Source: Paenibacillus sp. MAHUQ-63 (GTDB taxonomy: Bacteria > Bacillota > Bacilli > Paenibacillales > NBRC-103111). From it: DNA of 64,000 bases. A program made the translations under genes and the position numbers. Location: positions 930,001 through 994,000 of the forward strand of contig NZ_JARADB010000001.1 of NCBI RefSeq assembly GCF_028765165.1, written 5' to 3'. Within the stretch, counting starts at the first letter, position 1, and every line of letters starts with the position of its first letter. The notes under the pieces are model-generated. The model did no database searches, was not told the origin of the DNA, and saw only the letters and a program-made list of their open reading frames with translations. Shown here piece after piece: positions 8,497 to 18,566 of this stretch.

Positions 8497-9636
8497 TTAC
8501 ATCATTGATTTCCTTCTACTTTTACTATGTTTACTATCTAAGCTCAATACTTCAAAATAATGTTTTTCTATAGATTCAATCATATTTTTAATACTATATT
8601 TTTTGCTACTATCTAATGAGTTTTGTTTTAATTGGACAAATTCATCTATAGTTAGATTAATGACATACTCCATTTTTGAGGCTAAATCAATTGAATTTTT
8701 AGTCTTAACTAAGTACCCGTTAACACCATCGTTTATTGCTTCTGGTATACCTCCAACTTCACTAGCTATTACAATTAGTCCTGCAGAAAAGGCTTCTATT
8801 AAAGTGTATGGGAAACCTTCTTGTATTGATGGCATTAAGAAGGAATCATATTCTTTTAGAATTTCAAATACATTCTTAGGATCAACAAATCCTTTAATAG
8901 TAACATTGTTTAATTTGTTCTTATTCACCAAATATGTAATTTCGTCAACTAAGGGACCATCCCCATACATATCAACACAAAATTCCCCTTGATACTTATC
9001 ATTTAATTTCTTTATAGCCTCAATCAAGTAAATTAATCCTTTTTCTTCAATAAACCTTCCAAGAAACACAAATTTCCTGGTGCATTTTGTGTTTATTGTT
9101 ACTTCTTTTTCGTTTGGAATTGAAATACCATTATAAATTACAACTATGCTTTCATCATCTACACCTGTAGAGATAATTTGTTCTTTTACTTTATTAGACA
9201 CAGCAAAAATTTTGTCATTAAATTTAATAATATTAACATATAAGAATTGATACAAATGTCTTAATTTTAATCTATCTGGAATCCAACCATGGGCAGTAGA
9301 GATTATTTTGTATTTTTTGTTAATAACAAAGTAACTAGCTATACTTCCTAAGAAAGTTGCTCTAGGACTATGAAGATGTACTATATCGGGTTCAAATACT
9401 TTTATTATTTGATTTATTTTGTAAATAGAACTAAGATCTCTATTAATTTGAATTACCTCAATACCTGAAATTGATTTTAGTTTTGTACCAATTTCTGAAT
9501 CACTAGGAACTACAGTACTGATTTCAAATAAAGTATTATCAATATGTCTAACTATATCAAGCACGTGCTTTTCGGTTCCACCATAACTAGAGTTAAGAAC
9601 GATTACTAATAGTTTTATTTTTTTCATAAACAACAA
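8497..9636 (-). CDS. GT-B glycosyltransferase (family 4-like)
   Basis: 379 residues. N-terminal donor-like motif LNSSYGGTEKHVLDIV (residues ~14-29) and the C-terminal nucleotide-sugar motif EGFPYTLIE, which gives the E-x7-E signature of GT4 retaining enzymes, followed by GLIVIASEVGGIPE. No membrane helix, so probably a cytoplasmic or peripheral enzyme adding a sugar to the lipid-linked repeat unit. Sugar specificity cannot be read from the sequence. The start may be MLFMKK or the internal MKKIKLL (9627); neither has a strong ribosome site. Codon use is strongly AT-biased, as in its neighbours. Confidence 0.85.
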   Translation of the reverse strand: MLFMKKIKLLVIVLNSSYGGTEKHVLDIVRHIDNTLFEISTVVPSDSEIGTKLKSISGIEVIQINRDLSSIYKINQIIKVFEPDIVHLHSPRATFLGSIASYFVINKKYKIISTAHGWIPDRLKLRHLYQFLYVNIIKFNDKIFAVSNKVKEQIISTGVDDESIVVIYNGISIPNEKEVTINTKCTRKFVFLGRFIEEKGLIYLIEAIKKLNDKYQGEFCVDMYGDGPLVDEITYLVNKNKLNNVTIKGFVDPKNVFEILKEYDSFLMPSIQEGFPYTLIEAFSAGLIVIASEVGGIPEAINDGVNGYLVKTKNSIDLASKMEYVINLTIDEFVQLKQNSLDSSKKYSIKNMIESIEKHYFEVLSLDSKHSKSRRKSMM

Positions 9637-9763
9637 CTTTATTAATTATTTATTTAATAAAGTCTTACACCTCACTTTTATAATTAATTTTCATTTAAAG
9701 ATAATTTCACAAGTAATCACCATCGAATATCACTTCTCTCGGATTATCCAAAAAAGGTATAAT

Positions 9764-10981
9764 TTACATTTTATTATAATTAATAACCTTTTTATCACTT
9801 AATTGTATAAATGTATAAGCGAAAACTATATAAATGATGATGATAATTGAAATTTTTTTCCTTGTCATATCATCCCCAAAGTTGCCGATTACGTAATCTA
9901 AACCTAAATATTCTAGATTTTGAAAGCCAGCTATTGTGACTACTGCGGAATATATATATATTACAGAAAAAGCAGTTAGGTAGAAGGACCTACTTTCCTT
10001 ATTCAGAAGAAAAACAACTATTACTAGTAATAAGATAATTAAAAAAATTAGTGACTCGAATGTTCGGTACCCCTGGAATTTCCAGTTTTCAATATTAAAA
10101 GGAGAAGGAGAAGAAAACATATTACCCACATTTAAAAGACTATTAATTACTCCCTTTAATCCGACATTATATACTTCAACTACTAATGCAAATATTGCAC
10201 CCAGTAATGAAAAACGTATGTAGCCCTTTAACAAAAGAATATGACAAAGTATAATTACAGGTGAATATACACGTAGCGAATATGCAAAAAACATTACAAA
10301 CAAAAACCAAATAAATTTTTTATTCATAAACAAATTGAGTGCAAGAACTATTAAGAACAAACTTGTAATATCCTTAAGAAAAAATGATGACCAATATTGA
10401 AGAGACGCGCTTCCGAACAAACCAAGAAGAATTATATTAATTATCTTATCAGTAAAAACGGAGTGCTTTTTTAATAATCGGTATGTTAAATACCCCGTTA
10501 TTATATATAACAATGCATTGTATGTTGTAATAAAAGCGGGATCATTATTGTGTAGAAAGTAAAACATAGGATAATATAAAAGTGCAAAAACTAAGTTGTT
10601 CTGTGTGTCTATTTGAAACCCAGTGCATAGTTCATTCCAAAAGAAAGTAATTAAATCATAATAATTACCATGAGTAATTAGTTCTTCAAAATACATTTGT
10701 GAGTCTGGGAACTGCAGAGGATCGTTAGATAAACTATATCTAGATATTCCTACATACATTAGAAAGAAATACAAAATTGATAATTTCTTATTACCGAATG
10801 GAAGAGCCAACATAAAAGGTAATAATGATAAATTTATCAAAATCGTACCATAAATGTTTGGCTCGTAAAGGTAATAACAGGTAAGAATATATAGCAGGAC
10901 TGCCGTTAAAATAAAATGAGCTTTAACAAAAGTATTCTTTAAAATAGGTCTGAAAATAGTTTGACTTTGCAAAAACTTCAA
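9764..10981 (-). CDS. Polytopic membrane protein, candidate polysaccharide polymerase (EpsG/Wzy-like)
   Basis: 405 residues with roughly ten hydrophobic segments and no enzymatic motif of other classes. The large middle loop includes YSLSNDPLQFPDSQMYFEEL, and SFFLKDITSLFLIV with a nearby LRVYSP segment; the pattern of a loop followed by a conserved Arg-rich turn between helices fits O-antigen polymerase or EpsG-type proteins. Sequence conservation in this class is low, so the call rests on topology and on its place between two glycosyltransferases, with a flippase in the same cluster and no other polymerase. It would link exported repeat units on the outer membrane face. Confidence 0.65.
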   Translation of the reverse strand: MKFLQSQTIFRPILKNTFVKAHFILTAVLLYILTCYYLYEPNIYGTILINLSLLPFMLALPFGNKKLSILYFFLMYVGISRYSLSNDPLQFPDSQMYFEELITHGNYYDLITFFWNELCTGFQIDTQNNLVFALLYYPMFYFLHNNDPAFITTYNALLYIITGYLTYRLLKKHSVFTDKIINIILLGLFGSASLQYWSSFFLKDITSLFLIVLALNLFMNKKFIWFLFVMFFAYSLRVYSPVIILCHILLLKGYIRFSLLGAIFALVVEVYNVGLKGVINSLLNVGNMFSSPSPFNIENWKFQGYRTFESLIFLIILLLVIVVFLLNKESRSFYLTAFSVIYIYSAVVTIAGFQNLEYLGLDYVIGNFGDDMTRKKISIIIIIYIVFAYTFIQLSDKKVINYNKM

Positions 10982-11182
10982 CTCCTACTTACCATTTTTT
11001 CTTGCGCAATATCGTTAGGAGTAGAATGTCTAACAGTCCTTCCATTCTTCGATAGTATATCTTCCCAACTCGATTAAATTTAACAATTTTGCTTGGATTT
11101 TTTTATCCAATTATTTTCTATCCAATTACTTATACAAACAGAATTTTAGGCAGCACATATGACAAATAGTCTGCAATAAAGA

Positions 11183-12325
11183 TCAAATGTTCCTTGATAA
11201 ATACAATTTTTCTATCTTCTTAGCAGTGATATTAATATCATACCCAACATGTATTAGGCATTTCTCTAAGTAAGTCCATTTCATTCGATTAGAATCCAAA
11301 TATCTCATAATTTTATTAACCCATTTATCTCTATTTTCGCTTAAAGAAGCGAACTCGATTATTCCGGCACCTATATCTGTTTCCTTAGGAACTGTATTGG
11401 CACTAACACAAGGTGTGCCTGCTGCTTGTGCTTCAATAAGAACATTTCCAAGACCCTCATATAAGGAAGTAAACAGAAATAAATCTAACGCTCCCATAAT
11501 TTCCGGTACATCTTCGCGTATACCTAAAAAATGGACGTAATCTCTTAACCCCATTTGATCTATTTGTGATTCAATATCCTTTCGTAATGGTCCATCCCCA
11601 ACGAGAACTAAGTGTGCGTTCTCTAATGTTTGATGTAGTTCATTAAAGATTTCAATAAGAAAGCGGTGATTTTTAACTTCATTAAATCTTCCAACATGTC
11701 CAATTAACGGTATGCCCAGAGGCAGCTTTAATTTTTTTCTAAGATAGTTCCGATCATATGGTAGTACTTCATATACATTTAAATCAATTGCATTCATGAG
11801 AACTCGAACACGTTTATCTTTCCAACAACTTAAACCGAATAATGATTCACATGCATTTCTTGAACAACCAAATAAATGAGTAGCATTTTTATTAATTAAC
11901 CATTGCATATACCAACGGTAGATTTTTCGTAACCAGGAATCTACTCTACCATCATGTGAAGTATGACTATGAGCAATTCGTAAAGGTATCTCTGTTCTTT
12001 TAGCAATCTTCAGGATAAATCCACTCAAATAATGAACATGGCTGTGAATCCCAACAAATGGACCATATTCATCTAATGTTTTTTCAAACGCTTTACCATA
12101 TGAATATAAACCCACATTACTAGGACTGATATGTGAAAATATCCGTCCACCCATAGCTCGAATTTCATCATCATAATGACATTTTTGATCGGTCTCAACT
12201 GCAAAATCGAATTGAACCTTACTTCGATCAATTTTTCGGTAAATGTTCATAATAAGCGTTTCCGCTCCGCCCCGATTCATAGCACCAAAAACATGCAAGA
12301 TACGAATTGGATTATCCTTTTGCAT
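11183..12325 (-). CDS. GT-B glycosyltransferase, EpsF-like
   Basis: 380 residues. The start IRILHVFGAMNRGGAETLIM and HSHVHYLSGF resemble EpsF-type enzymes of Bacillus exopolysaccharide clusters. The C-terminal domain has HVGRFNEVKNH, LVGDGPLR and EGLGNVLIE (E-x7-E of family 4). No membrane helix. It follows the flippase gene by 10 nt. It likely adds one sugar to the undecaprenyl-linked intermediate; donor and acceptor are unknown. A 200-nt AT-rich gap without a visible gene separates it from the polymerase candidate. Confidence 0.88.
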   Translation of the reverse strand: MQKDNPIRILHVFGAMNRGGAETLIMNIYRKIDRSKVQFDFAVETDQKCHYDDEIRAMGGRIFSHISPSNVGLYSYGKAFEKTLDEYGPFVGIHSHVHYLSGFILKIAKRTEIPLRIAHSHTSHDGRVDSWLRKIYRWYMQWLINKNATHLFGCSRNACESLFGLSCWKDKRVRVLMNAIDLNVYEVLPYDRNYLRKKLKLPLGIPLIGHVGRFNEVKNHRFLIEIFNELHQTLENAHLVLVGDGPLRKDIESQIDQMGLRDYVHFLGIREDVPEIMGALDLFLFTSLYEGLGNVLIEAQAAGTPCVSANTVPKETDIGAGIIEFASLSENRDKWVNKIMRYLDSNRMKWTYLEKCLIHVGYDINITAKKIEKLYLSRNI

Positions 12326-12335
12326 CTTTTCCTCC

Positions 12336-13574
12336 TTAACTAACGCTTTCTATCTTTTGCTTTTGGATTATATTTATAATAATAAGCCCACTTCCTACAA
12401 GCTGAGTAAGATTGGTGATAATCATGGCATATGAAGCACCTTCTAACCCCTTAAATGGAATCAAAACAGCGTTAGATATAGTGCAAACTATTGTAACAAT
12501 AATAAATAAGAGAGGTTGAATTTTAAATTTTCTTGTTGCAGTCATTCCATACCCAAGAAATGACGCAATATAACTAGCCCATGCCCCGAACATGATTAAT
12601 ATAAAAACACTAGTGTACTCTGCATAATTCGGTTTATACAATAATGTAAGTATTTCTTTTGAAAATAATAGTGATATCACCCATCCAATTGCTCCAACGA
12701 TAAATCCTATCACTACTAATAAAAATAGTAACTTTTTAAACCCTTTCATATTAAGTATAGAATAATATCTTGCGAGTCTTGGACTTACAGATTGACCAAG
12801 GGCACTAATCACAGTATTTCCAGCAATCATAATATATGAGAGTGCGGCAAAATATCCAACCGACTCTATCCCTATGTAATGTTCGATAAAGTATCTTGGA
12901 ATATTTGCATTAAGTGAGACTAACATCATTACAAAGCCCAGTGGTAAACATACACGAACTAATGACCAAAGCTTAGACAAATCAAAAACCAGCTTAATCT
13001 TGTATTGCCGAAATACCGAGATATCATAAAGCAGTAATACAGTTATCGATGAAATTACATACCCAACAATTCCCAGAACTAAATTGTTTGTTGTCCATAG
13101 TAATATACAAAGTACAACAAGTGATAAAATCCCCTTTAACATTAGTGAAATTGCAACTCGCTCCATTTTTTCATTTTTCTGAAGCAAGCCAAAAATCACA
13201 TCACTAATAGACTCAGATCCTTTAGCAATCCCAATTAATATAATAATCAGTGATGTTTCAAATTGATAACGACCTAATAGTACCAAGAAAATAATAATAA
13301 CTAGCGCAATAAGAGTGGTACACATTCTCAATCCTAAGTAGTTTTCAAAAGACTGCGAAGATTTCGCATCTGTCGCCAGTATTCCTGAGAGTTGCAAATT
13401 GGAAAGCATAAAGATAGGTGCTGTTACTGCTAAACCGAGTGAAAACTCTCCGACCATATGTGCTGTCCCAATTTTCGCCATAGACATTAACAATCCCCAT
13501 TGGCAGGCAGCATAAACTACATTTCCAAGCAACGTCCAGGAAAAATTACTGCGCAAAGTTCGAGGCTTTTGCAC
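12336..13574 (-). CDS. Oligosaccharide flippase (Wzx-like, MOP superfamily)
   Basis: 412 residues with about 12 hydrophobic segments spread over the whole chain. The N-terminus (RSNFSWTLLGNVVYAACQWG) is typical of polysaccharide-export MATE/MOP-type proteins. It would move lipid-linked repeat units across the membrane. The location next to glycosyltransferases and upstream of a polymerase candidate gives a standard Wzx/Wzy pathway. Low conservation in the family means this rests on topology, N-terminal pattern and context. Confidence 0.85.
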   Translation of the reverse strand: MQKPRTLRSNFSWTLLGNVVYAACQWGLLMSMAKIGTAHMVGEFSLGLAVTAPIFMLSNLQLSGILATDAKSSQSFENYLGLRMCTTLIALVIIIFLVLLGRYQFETSLIIILIGIAKGSESISDVIFGLLQKNEKMERVAISLMLKGILSLVVLCILLWTTNNLVLGIVGYVISSITVLLLYDISVFRQYKIKLVFDLSKLWSLVRVCLPLGFVMMLVSLNANIPRYFIEHYIGIESVGYFAALSYIMIAGNTVISALGQSVSPRLARYYSILNMKGFKKLLFLLVVIGFIVGAIGWVISLLFSKEILTLLYKPNYAEYTSVFILIMFGAWASYIASFLGYGMTATRKFKIQPLLFIIVTIVCTISNAVLIPFKGLEGASYAMIITNLTQLVGSGLIIINIIQKQKIESVS

Positions 13575-13725
13575 TAATAAACTATTATTTCTCTTAAGAA
13601 GTTGATTGATTATGATACTTACACATCCTTAAAATATACTGAAATGATATTTTATCTTTAAATAAGATAAAATCATCTATAAATTATGATATATGAACAA
13701 ATCTTTTCACTAATCAGATAGTATT

Positions 13726-14394
13726 TTACCTAGCTCCTTCACCAGTAAGTACAACTTTCATTGTCATAAAGATAATCTTCAACTCTAGCATTAATGACAA
13801 TTCTCTTATGTAATATAAGTCCAAATTCAACTTTTCTCTAGGAGTGATATCATACCCACCATTCACTTGAGCCCACCCCGTCAATCCTGGCTTTACCAGT
13901 AATCTATTAGTAAAGCCAGGAAACTCTTCATTAAATTGGGCTGTAAACATTGGCCTTTCTGGTCTAGGTCCTATTATGCTCATTTCACCTCTTAAAACAT
14001 TAATCAGTTGTGGTATTTCATCGATTCTAGTTTTACGGATAAATGTCCCTACTTTTGTCACCCTTGGATCATTCTTCTTAGCCCACTGAGCACCATTTTT
14101 TTCAGCCTCTACGCACATAGATCTTAATTTTATAACGTTAAAAGTTTTTCCATTCATTCCAACTCTCTGTTGGTAAAAGAAAGCAGGACCAGGAGTCTCT
14201 AATTTAATAGCAATGATAAAGAAGAGTAGCGCAGGTAAACAAAGAAATAGCCCCACTATAGCCACTATAATATCCAAAATACTCTTAAAGTAAATATACA
14301 ATTTCACTTCTTTAATCCGTTTATGTAGAGAAGATTGTTCTATACTAATAGCATACTCCCGGCGGATATCTATATTAACTTTCTTCGCTAACAT
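13726..14394 (-). CDS. Undecaprenyl-phosphate sugar phosphotransferase
   Basis: 222 residues from the ATG at 14394, which sits 11 nt after AAGGAG; an in-frame GTG at 14406 overlaps that ribosome site and is less likely. One membrane segment (about residues 35-58) is followed by the bacterial sugar transferase domain with PGPAFFYQQRVG, KLRSM, RKTRIDEIPQLINVLRGEMS and IGPRPERP. This family transfers a sugar-1-phosphate from a UDP-sugar to undecaprenyl phosphate and so starts repeat-unit synthesis. It lies between the kinase and the flippase, the usual place for the priming enzyme. The 150-nt gap after it is AT-rich with an imperfect hairpin near 13648-13675. Confidence 0.93.
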   Translation of the reverse strand: MLAKKVNIDIRREYAISIEQSSLHKRIKEVKLYIYFKSILDIIVAIVGLFLCLPALLFFIIAIKLETPGPAFFYQQRVGMNGKTFNVIKLRSMCVEAEKNGAQWAKKNDPRVTKVGTFIRKTRIDEIPQLINVLRGEMSIIGPRPERPMFTAQFNEEFPGFTNRLLVKPGLTGWAQVNGGYDITPREKLNLDLYYIRELSLMLELKIIFMTMKVVLTGEGAR

Positions 14395-14534
14395 TACAAC
14401 AGTCACTCCTTATTAATTTTTTATCCATTGGGAAACTAACAAAAGGAAGGATGCTTCCCTAAACAAAATCCTACTCTGACAAATTTTTTTCTGCTTCTCC
14501 CGCTATGATTGCTAATAATGTCAAAAAGTACATT

Positions 14535-15224
14535 CTATTTACTCTCACCGTAATAATAGTAATAGTATGCATCCTTATTTTTTCTATCTACATTATTTAA
14601 TACAACCCCCAATATTCTAGCTCTAACATTATCAAGATTCTGTTTTGCTTTTAAAGCTACATCTCTTTTTACTTTTTCTGAGTCTACAACCAAAATAACA
14701 CCATCTGAACGTGTCGAGATGATTTGAGCATCTGTTACGGCAATTGCTGGAGGAGCATCAATTAGAATGATATCGTATTGCATTCTAAGTTCTTCTAGGG
14801 TACTTATCATTTTCTTAGATGCAAGTATTTCAGACGGATTAGGCGGAATCGGCCCTGATGTAATGATATACAGATTTGGAATTAGGGATTCTTGCACTAC
14901 TTCTAAGATTGTTAGTTGATTGGTTAATAGATTGGTCAAACCCGAACGATTCGAAACTTGAAACGTATGGTGCATAGTCGGTTTCCTAAGATCTGCATCA
15001 ATAACCAAAACTTTTTTATCTGCTTGTGCATAGGCTACAGCAAGATTTGTGAGAGTCGTTGATTTCCCTTCCCCAGGTCCGGCTGAGGTAACCATTAGCA
15101 CCTTTACTTCCCCGTCAACAGATGAAAACTGAATGTTAGTTCTCAGCGTCCTATAAGCTTCCGAAATTGGAGATTTGGGATTTTGGTGTGTAATAATTGG
15201 CCTTTTATTAGTTAAGTTTGACAT
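14535..15224 (-). CDS. BY-kinase (CpsD/CapB-type tyrosine kinase)
   Basis: 229 residues. Walker A is SAGPGEGKSTTL (about residues 47-58), Walker A' VLVIDADLRKP, and Walker B IILIDAPPA. The C-terminus carries a run of six Tyr followed by GESK, the autophosphorylation cluster of bacterial tyrosine kinases. Being separate from the membrane subunit is the Firmicute arrangement. Its start overlaps the end of the chain-length modulator by 17 nt, implying translational coupling, with AGGGGA 8 nt before the ATG. It controls polymer length and export by cycles of phosphorylation, opposed by the PHP phosphatase encoded upstream. Confidence 0.95.
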   Translation of the reverse strand: MSNLTNKRPIITHQNPKSPISEAYRTLRTNIQFSSVDGEVKVLMVTSAGPGEGKSTTLTNLAVAYAQADKKVLVIDADLRKPTMHHTFQVSNRSGLTNLLTNQLTILEVVQESLIPNLYIITSGPIPPNPSEILASKKMISTLEELRMQYDIILIDAPPAIAVTDAQIISTRSDGVILVVDSEKVKRDVALKAKQNLDNVRARILGVVLNNVDRKNKDAYYYYYYGESK

Positions 15225-15960
15225 GTGATGGTTCCCCTACCCTTTGTTCTTTCGTTTGCTTACTTTGATTTTGCAGATCTTCCGGGCGCATTTTTGTAAT
15301 CATTGACAAGGTCGGCAGACCTAAATATTGCATTACCTCTTCTTCTGTCTTTAATTTATCGTCCAAGTATTCCAACAAAAAAGTGATTCCTAGTGCAATC
15401 ATTAGGGATACAACAAAGCTAATGGCAATATTTAAATTTTTATTCGGCTTTACTTGTATCGGTTGTTCCATATCTTTGGCTTCATTTAACAACGAAATAT
15501 TGTCAACCTTCATAATCTTTGGAATCTCACTTTGAAATACTATGGAAACGGCATTCACAATTTTTGCTGCACGCTCGTACGAGGGATCTTGAACGACAAG
15601 GGTCATCACCTGTGTATTATTAACCGAGCTAACTTTTACCTTATTGACTAATTGCTCGGTACTTATTTTCAGATCAGGGTAATCAGCAACTACCTTATCC
15701 ATAACTCGAGGAGTTCTAATAATTTCTTTATAGGTTTCAATTAGTCTAATATTGAGGTTAACTGTATTAATATCAACTTGGGATACGCCTACTTGATCAC
15801 TTGATTTATTTACGATGAGCTTTGTCGAGGCTTCATAGATTGGCCTTAAGAAAAGATAGTTAACAACAGTTGTTGTTACTGTTGCAAGTAGCACAATTAC
15901 TGCTATCATCCACGCCCTCTTGCGTAAAATTTTAAAATAATCTCTTAAATCTAACTCCAT
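15208..15960 (-). CDS. Chain-length determinant / kinase modulator (Wzz, CapA/YveK type)
   Basis: 250 residues from ATG 15960, preceded by GGAGG at 7 nt; a longer frame to 15984 lacks a better site. N-terminal ELDLRDYFKILRKR leads into the first membrane helix (about residues 18-36), an extracytoplasmic Wzz domain, and a second helix (about 175-195) after a PNKNLN proline-containing turn. The cytoplasmic tail would activate the adjacent BY-kinase. Together they set polysaccharide length. The gene follows a terminator-like hairpin after the SLH gene, so expression from the upstream promoter may be reduced by attenuation or supported by a second promoter. Confidence 0.93.
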   Translation of the reverse strand: MELDLRDYFKILRKRAWMIAVIVLLATVTTTVVNYLFLRPIYEASTKLIVNKSSDQVGVSQVDINTVNLNIRLIETYKEIIRTPRVMDKVVADYPDLKISTEQLVNKVKVSSVNNTQVMTLVVQDPSYERAAKIVNAVSIVFQSEIPKIMKVDNISLLNEAKDMEQPIQVKPNKNLNIAISFVVSLMIALGITFLLEYLDDKLKTEEEVMQYLGLPTLSMITKMRPEDLQNQSKQTKEQRVGEPSHVKLN

Positions 15961-16021
15961 TACATTCCCTCCGCATACAAGCAATCGATTATCATCTTAT
16001 GATGTCTAATTTATCAACTTA

Positions 16022-16077
16022 CAAATTATAAGGAATCCCCCTCTATTATAGAGAGAGGAGGATTCCTCCTGAACATG
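16022..16077 (-). terminator. Terminator-like hairpin inside the exopolysaccharide locus
   Basis: Minus-strand stem AGGAATCCTCCTC paired with GAGGGGGATTCCT, then TATAATTTG. It lies between the SLH gene stop and the chain-length modulator. The T tract is imperfect, so partial termination (lowering expression of the distal genes relative to the SLH gene) is plausible. Confidence 0.7.
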
Positions 16078-16085
16078 AATGATTC

Positions 16086-18566
16086 TTATTTATTCAACAA
16101 ACGATAAATAACGACTGCCGCTTGTGCGCGAGTGGAGTTCGCATTTGGATTAAAGACATTGCCTTCTTCACCAACGATGATACCCTCGCTCGCTGCAAGA
16201 GCTACGCCATTTTGCAAAGAGCTATTGATGTCTTGAGCATCCTTGAAGCCTTTAAGCGCTTCTTCTACTTTCTTAGGAGCGATCGATACACCCTTGAGCG
16301 ATAGTGCTCTGGAAGACATAACCGCCATTTCAGCGCGAGTAATCTGTCCATTCGGATCGAACTTGCCTGCTTCTTTGCCATTGACGACACCGTTCTTAAC
16401 AGCGGAAGCTACATAAACTTTGTACCAGTCGGAATCATTCACATCGTCAAAGCTTTCTGTTGCATTAGCGCTTTCTAAGGAGAATGTTTTGACGATCATT
16501 TTTGCAAACTCAGCACGCGTCACAAATCCATTCGGATCAAAGGATTGCTCAGCACGCCCTTCCAGGATCCCTTTGGCAGCAGCGACTTGAATTTGTCTGC
16601 CCGCCCAAGCTTTAACCGATGCTGTATCCTCGAAAGACACTTTATTTTCGACTACTGTATACGTGGAGAAAGAGTTACGAAGACCTTTTAACGAACCATT
16701 ACCATAGCTTCCGCCGTAAAACTCTAATTTACCGTCTACAATTTTGGCCAGGGACAACAGTTCAGTATCAAAATTACTGCCGTTTGGTACCGGAATCGTG
16801 ACTTCAACAGGTTTATTGAAGCTTTCTACTTTATTTCCACCTGAAGTAAATTCGAACTCGTATACGCCGGTTGCTACAGGAAGCTGAGTTACGCTCGTCG
16901 CCACAGTCGTATCTTGGTTGGTTACCTTCAGAGTCGTGTCCGCACCGAATTCCGCTGGGCTAACCGCAAGTGAGAGGCCGTTCATAGCAATTGCGATGGT
17001 ATCAATGCCATTGCTAACTGCTGCTGCTAATAAGTCTTTAGCTAACGGAATCTCAGTTGTTTTGGCATTAATAGTTCCGAAGTTCAAGGTAAGCTGAACT
17101 TTCACATCTTTAGCGTCTGGGTTCAACGCCTTCAATTGATCATTTAGCGCTTTGGCTTTTTCAGCGATGGCCTTCAGCTTGGCTACCAGATCAGCAACAT
17201 TCAATTGCGGCTTAGCTGTATCACCTTGGATCGTAATCAGTGATTTAAGATCCAGTGTTGCCAGTTCCTTAATGGCATTTTCAACTTTTGCTTGAGCTTC
17301 TTTGAAGATTTCTTGCTTTCTCGCTTCGGTCGCGTTTTTCAGTTCATCTCCAAGTTTAGCAAGAGCTTCTTTGGCTGCTTGTTCTGCTGTACTGGTGTTT
17401 CCTGTTGTAGTTCCACCACCAGCTCCGGCACCACCGCCACCACCAGCGCCACCTGTGCTTCCGCCACCGTTGCCGCCACCAGTGCTTACAGGCGTCAAAG
17501 TAATCGCATTAGGGGAAATATAGAGCAATAAGCCGAATTTGGAATCACGAGCTTCAACATGTGCAGAAGCAGAAGTAGTGCCCGTTAATACGAAGGCCTT
17601 AGCCGTCCCGTCGTATTTGATACCTGTTCCAGCAGCACTCCATTTCAATAAACTTGATGGAAGTGGGTACTCTTGGTTGTTATAAGTCACACTCAAAACA
17701 GGTAATTCTACTGCTGATGTGCTTCCGCTGCTTTTCGCATATTTGATTCTGTCTTTCAGCACATATCTCAAACCTGCAGACTCGACAGCAGTTCTAGCAT
17801 CCTTAGCAATCGTTGAGCTCGACTGTGCATCAATATAATTGGCAATTCTATTCTGTACAGCATTCAGATCGCCTAATGTAATGCCATAGCTATTCAATAA
17901 TTGGGAAATCAGCAGCTCGCTGTGTCCCTCTAACACACCTTTGTTAACGATCTCGTTAATCTCTTCTTTAATTGCTTCAGAATCCACTTGACCTGTTAGA
18001 ATGACTTGCGCCACTTTTTCCAGAAGTTCATCTTTTTTGCTCGTCAAAGCGCCCATCGCAGCTTGTTGAAAGTCAACGATATCACTTTTCTTCAACCCGT
18101 TAGGCTCATCGATACCTGGGAGATTGACCGATGTGAACAGTAAGCTGATCGCATCCCGATTAGCCTGATCTTTGATTATTTCATCAAAGGAAGCACCGGA
18201 GTCATCGAAAAACAAGTCTAATCCATTAATTAGCTTAATAACAGCGCTATACGGAAGAGCTGGAGCTTTATCCTTCACTTTGCTCCAAACTTCTTGCGTT
18301 AATTCTTTCTGCAAGTTCTTATCTGTGATCGGATGATTCGCAAGATACTGTTTAACTGAATTCACGTTAGATAAACCTTGTGTATCTCTCGCTAATTCTG
18401 TATGTACTTCGTTAAGTTGATCTAGATATGTAGTTGCAGAAGCAACACCGGCAGTTAAACCTATTTTGCCAGCTAACCCTTTCTCGCTTAACGGAAGTCC
18501 TGCAATAGATGCAAACATCATACTTGCGGCTAATGTAGTAACGGTTAATTTCTTCTTCATCGTCAT
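16086..18566 (-). CDS. S-layer-homology (SLH) domain surface protein
   Basis: 826 residues from ATG 18566, with GAGGTG 9 nt upstream; an in-frame GTG at 18578 overlaps that site. A signal peptide (residues 1 to about 45) is followed by an all-helical region, a Gly/Thr linker (about 360-390), a helical/beta segment, and three C-terminal SLH domains (about 642-695, 703-760, 770-826) with motifs such as ITRAEMAVMSSRAL and STRAQAAVVIYRLL. SLH triplets bind pyruvylated secondary cell-wall polysaccharide, so the protein is displayed on the cell wall. It is set between the phosphatase and modulator genes of the exopolysaccharide locus, 30 nt after the former. The function of the exposed part is unknown; it may retain or organise the polymer. 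Confidence 0.9.
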   Translation of the reverse strand: MTMKKKLTVTTLAASMMFASIAGLPLSEKGLAGKIGLTAGVASATTYLDQLNEVHTELARDTQGLSNVNSVKQYLANHPITDKNLQKELTQEVWSKVKDKAPALPYSAVIKLINGLDLFFDDSGASFDEIIKDQANRDAISLLFTSVNLPGIDEPNGLKKSDIVDFQQAAMGALTSKKDELLEKVAQVILTGQVDSEAIKEEINEIVNKGVLEGHSELLISQLLNSYGITLGDLNAVQNRIANYIDAQSSSTIAKDARTAVESAGLRYVLKDRIKYAKSSGSTSAVELPVLSVTYNNQEYPLPSSLLKWSAAGTGIKYDGTAKAFVLTGTTSASAHVEARDSKFGLLLYISPNAITLTPVSTGGGNGGGSTGGAGGGGGAGAGGGTTTGNTSTAEQAAKEALAKLGDELKNATEARKQEIFKEAQAKVENAIKELATLDLKSLITIQGDTAKPQLNVADLVAKLKAIAEKAKALNDQLKALNPDAKDVKVQLTLNFGTINAKTTEIPLAKDLLAAAVSNGIDTIAIAMNGLSLAVSPAEFGADTTLKVTNQDTTVATSVTQLPVATGVYEFEFTSGGNKVESFNKPVEVTIPVPNGSNFDTELLSLAKIVDGKLEFYGGSYGNGSLKGLRNSFSTYTVVENKVSFEDTASVKAWAGRQIQVAAAKGILEGRAEQSFDPNGFVTRAEFAKMIVKTFSLESANATESFDDVNDSDWYKVYVASAVKNGVVNGKEAGKFDPNGQITRAEMAVMSSRALSLKGVSIAPKKVEEALKGFKDAQDINSSLQNGVALAASEGIIVGEEGNVFNPNANSTRAQAAVVIYRLLNK

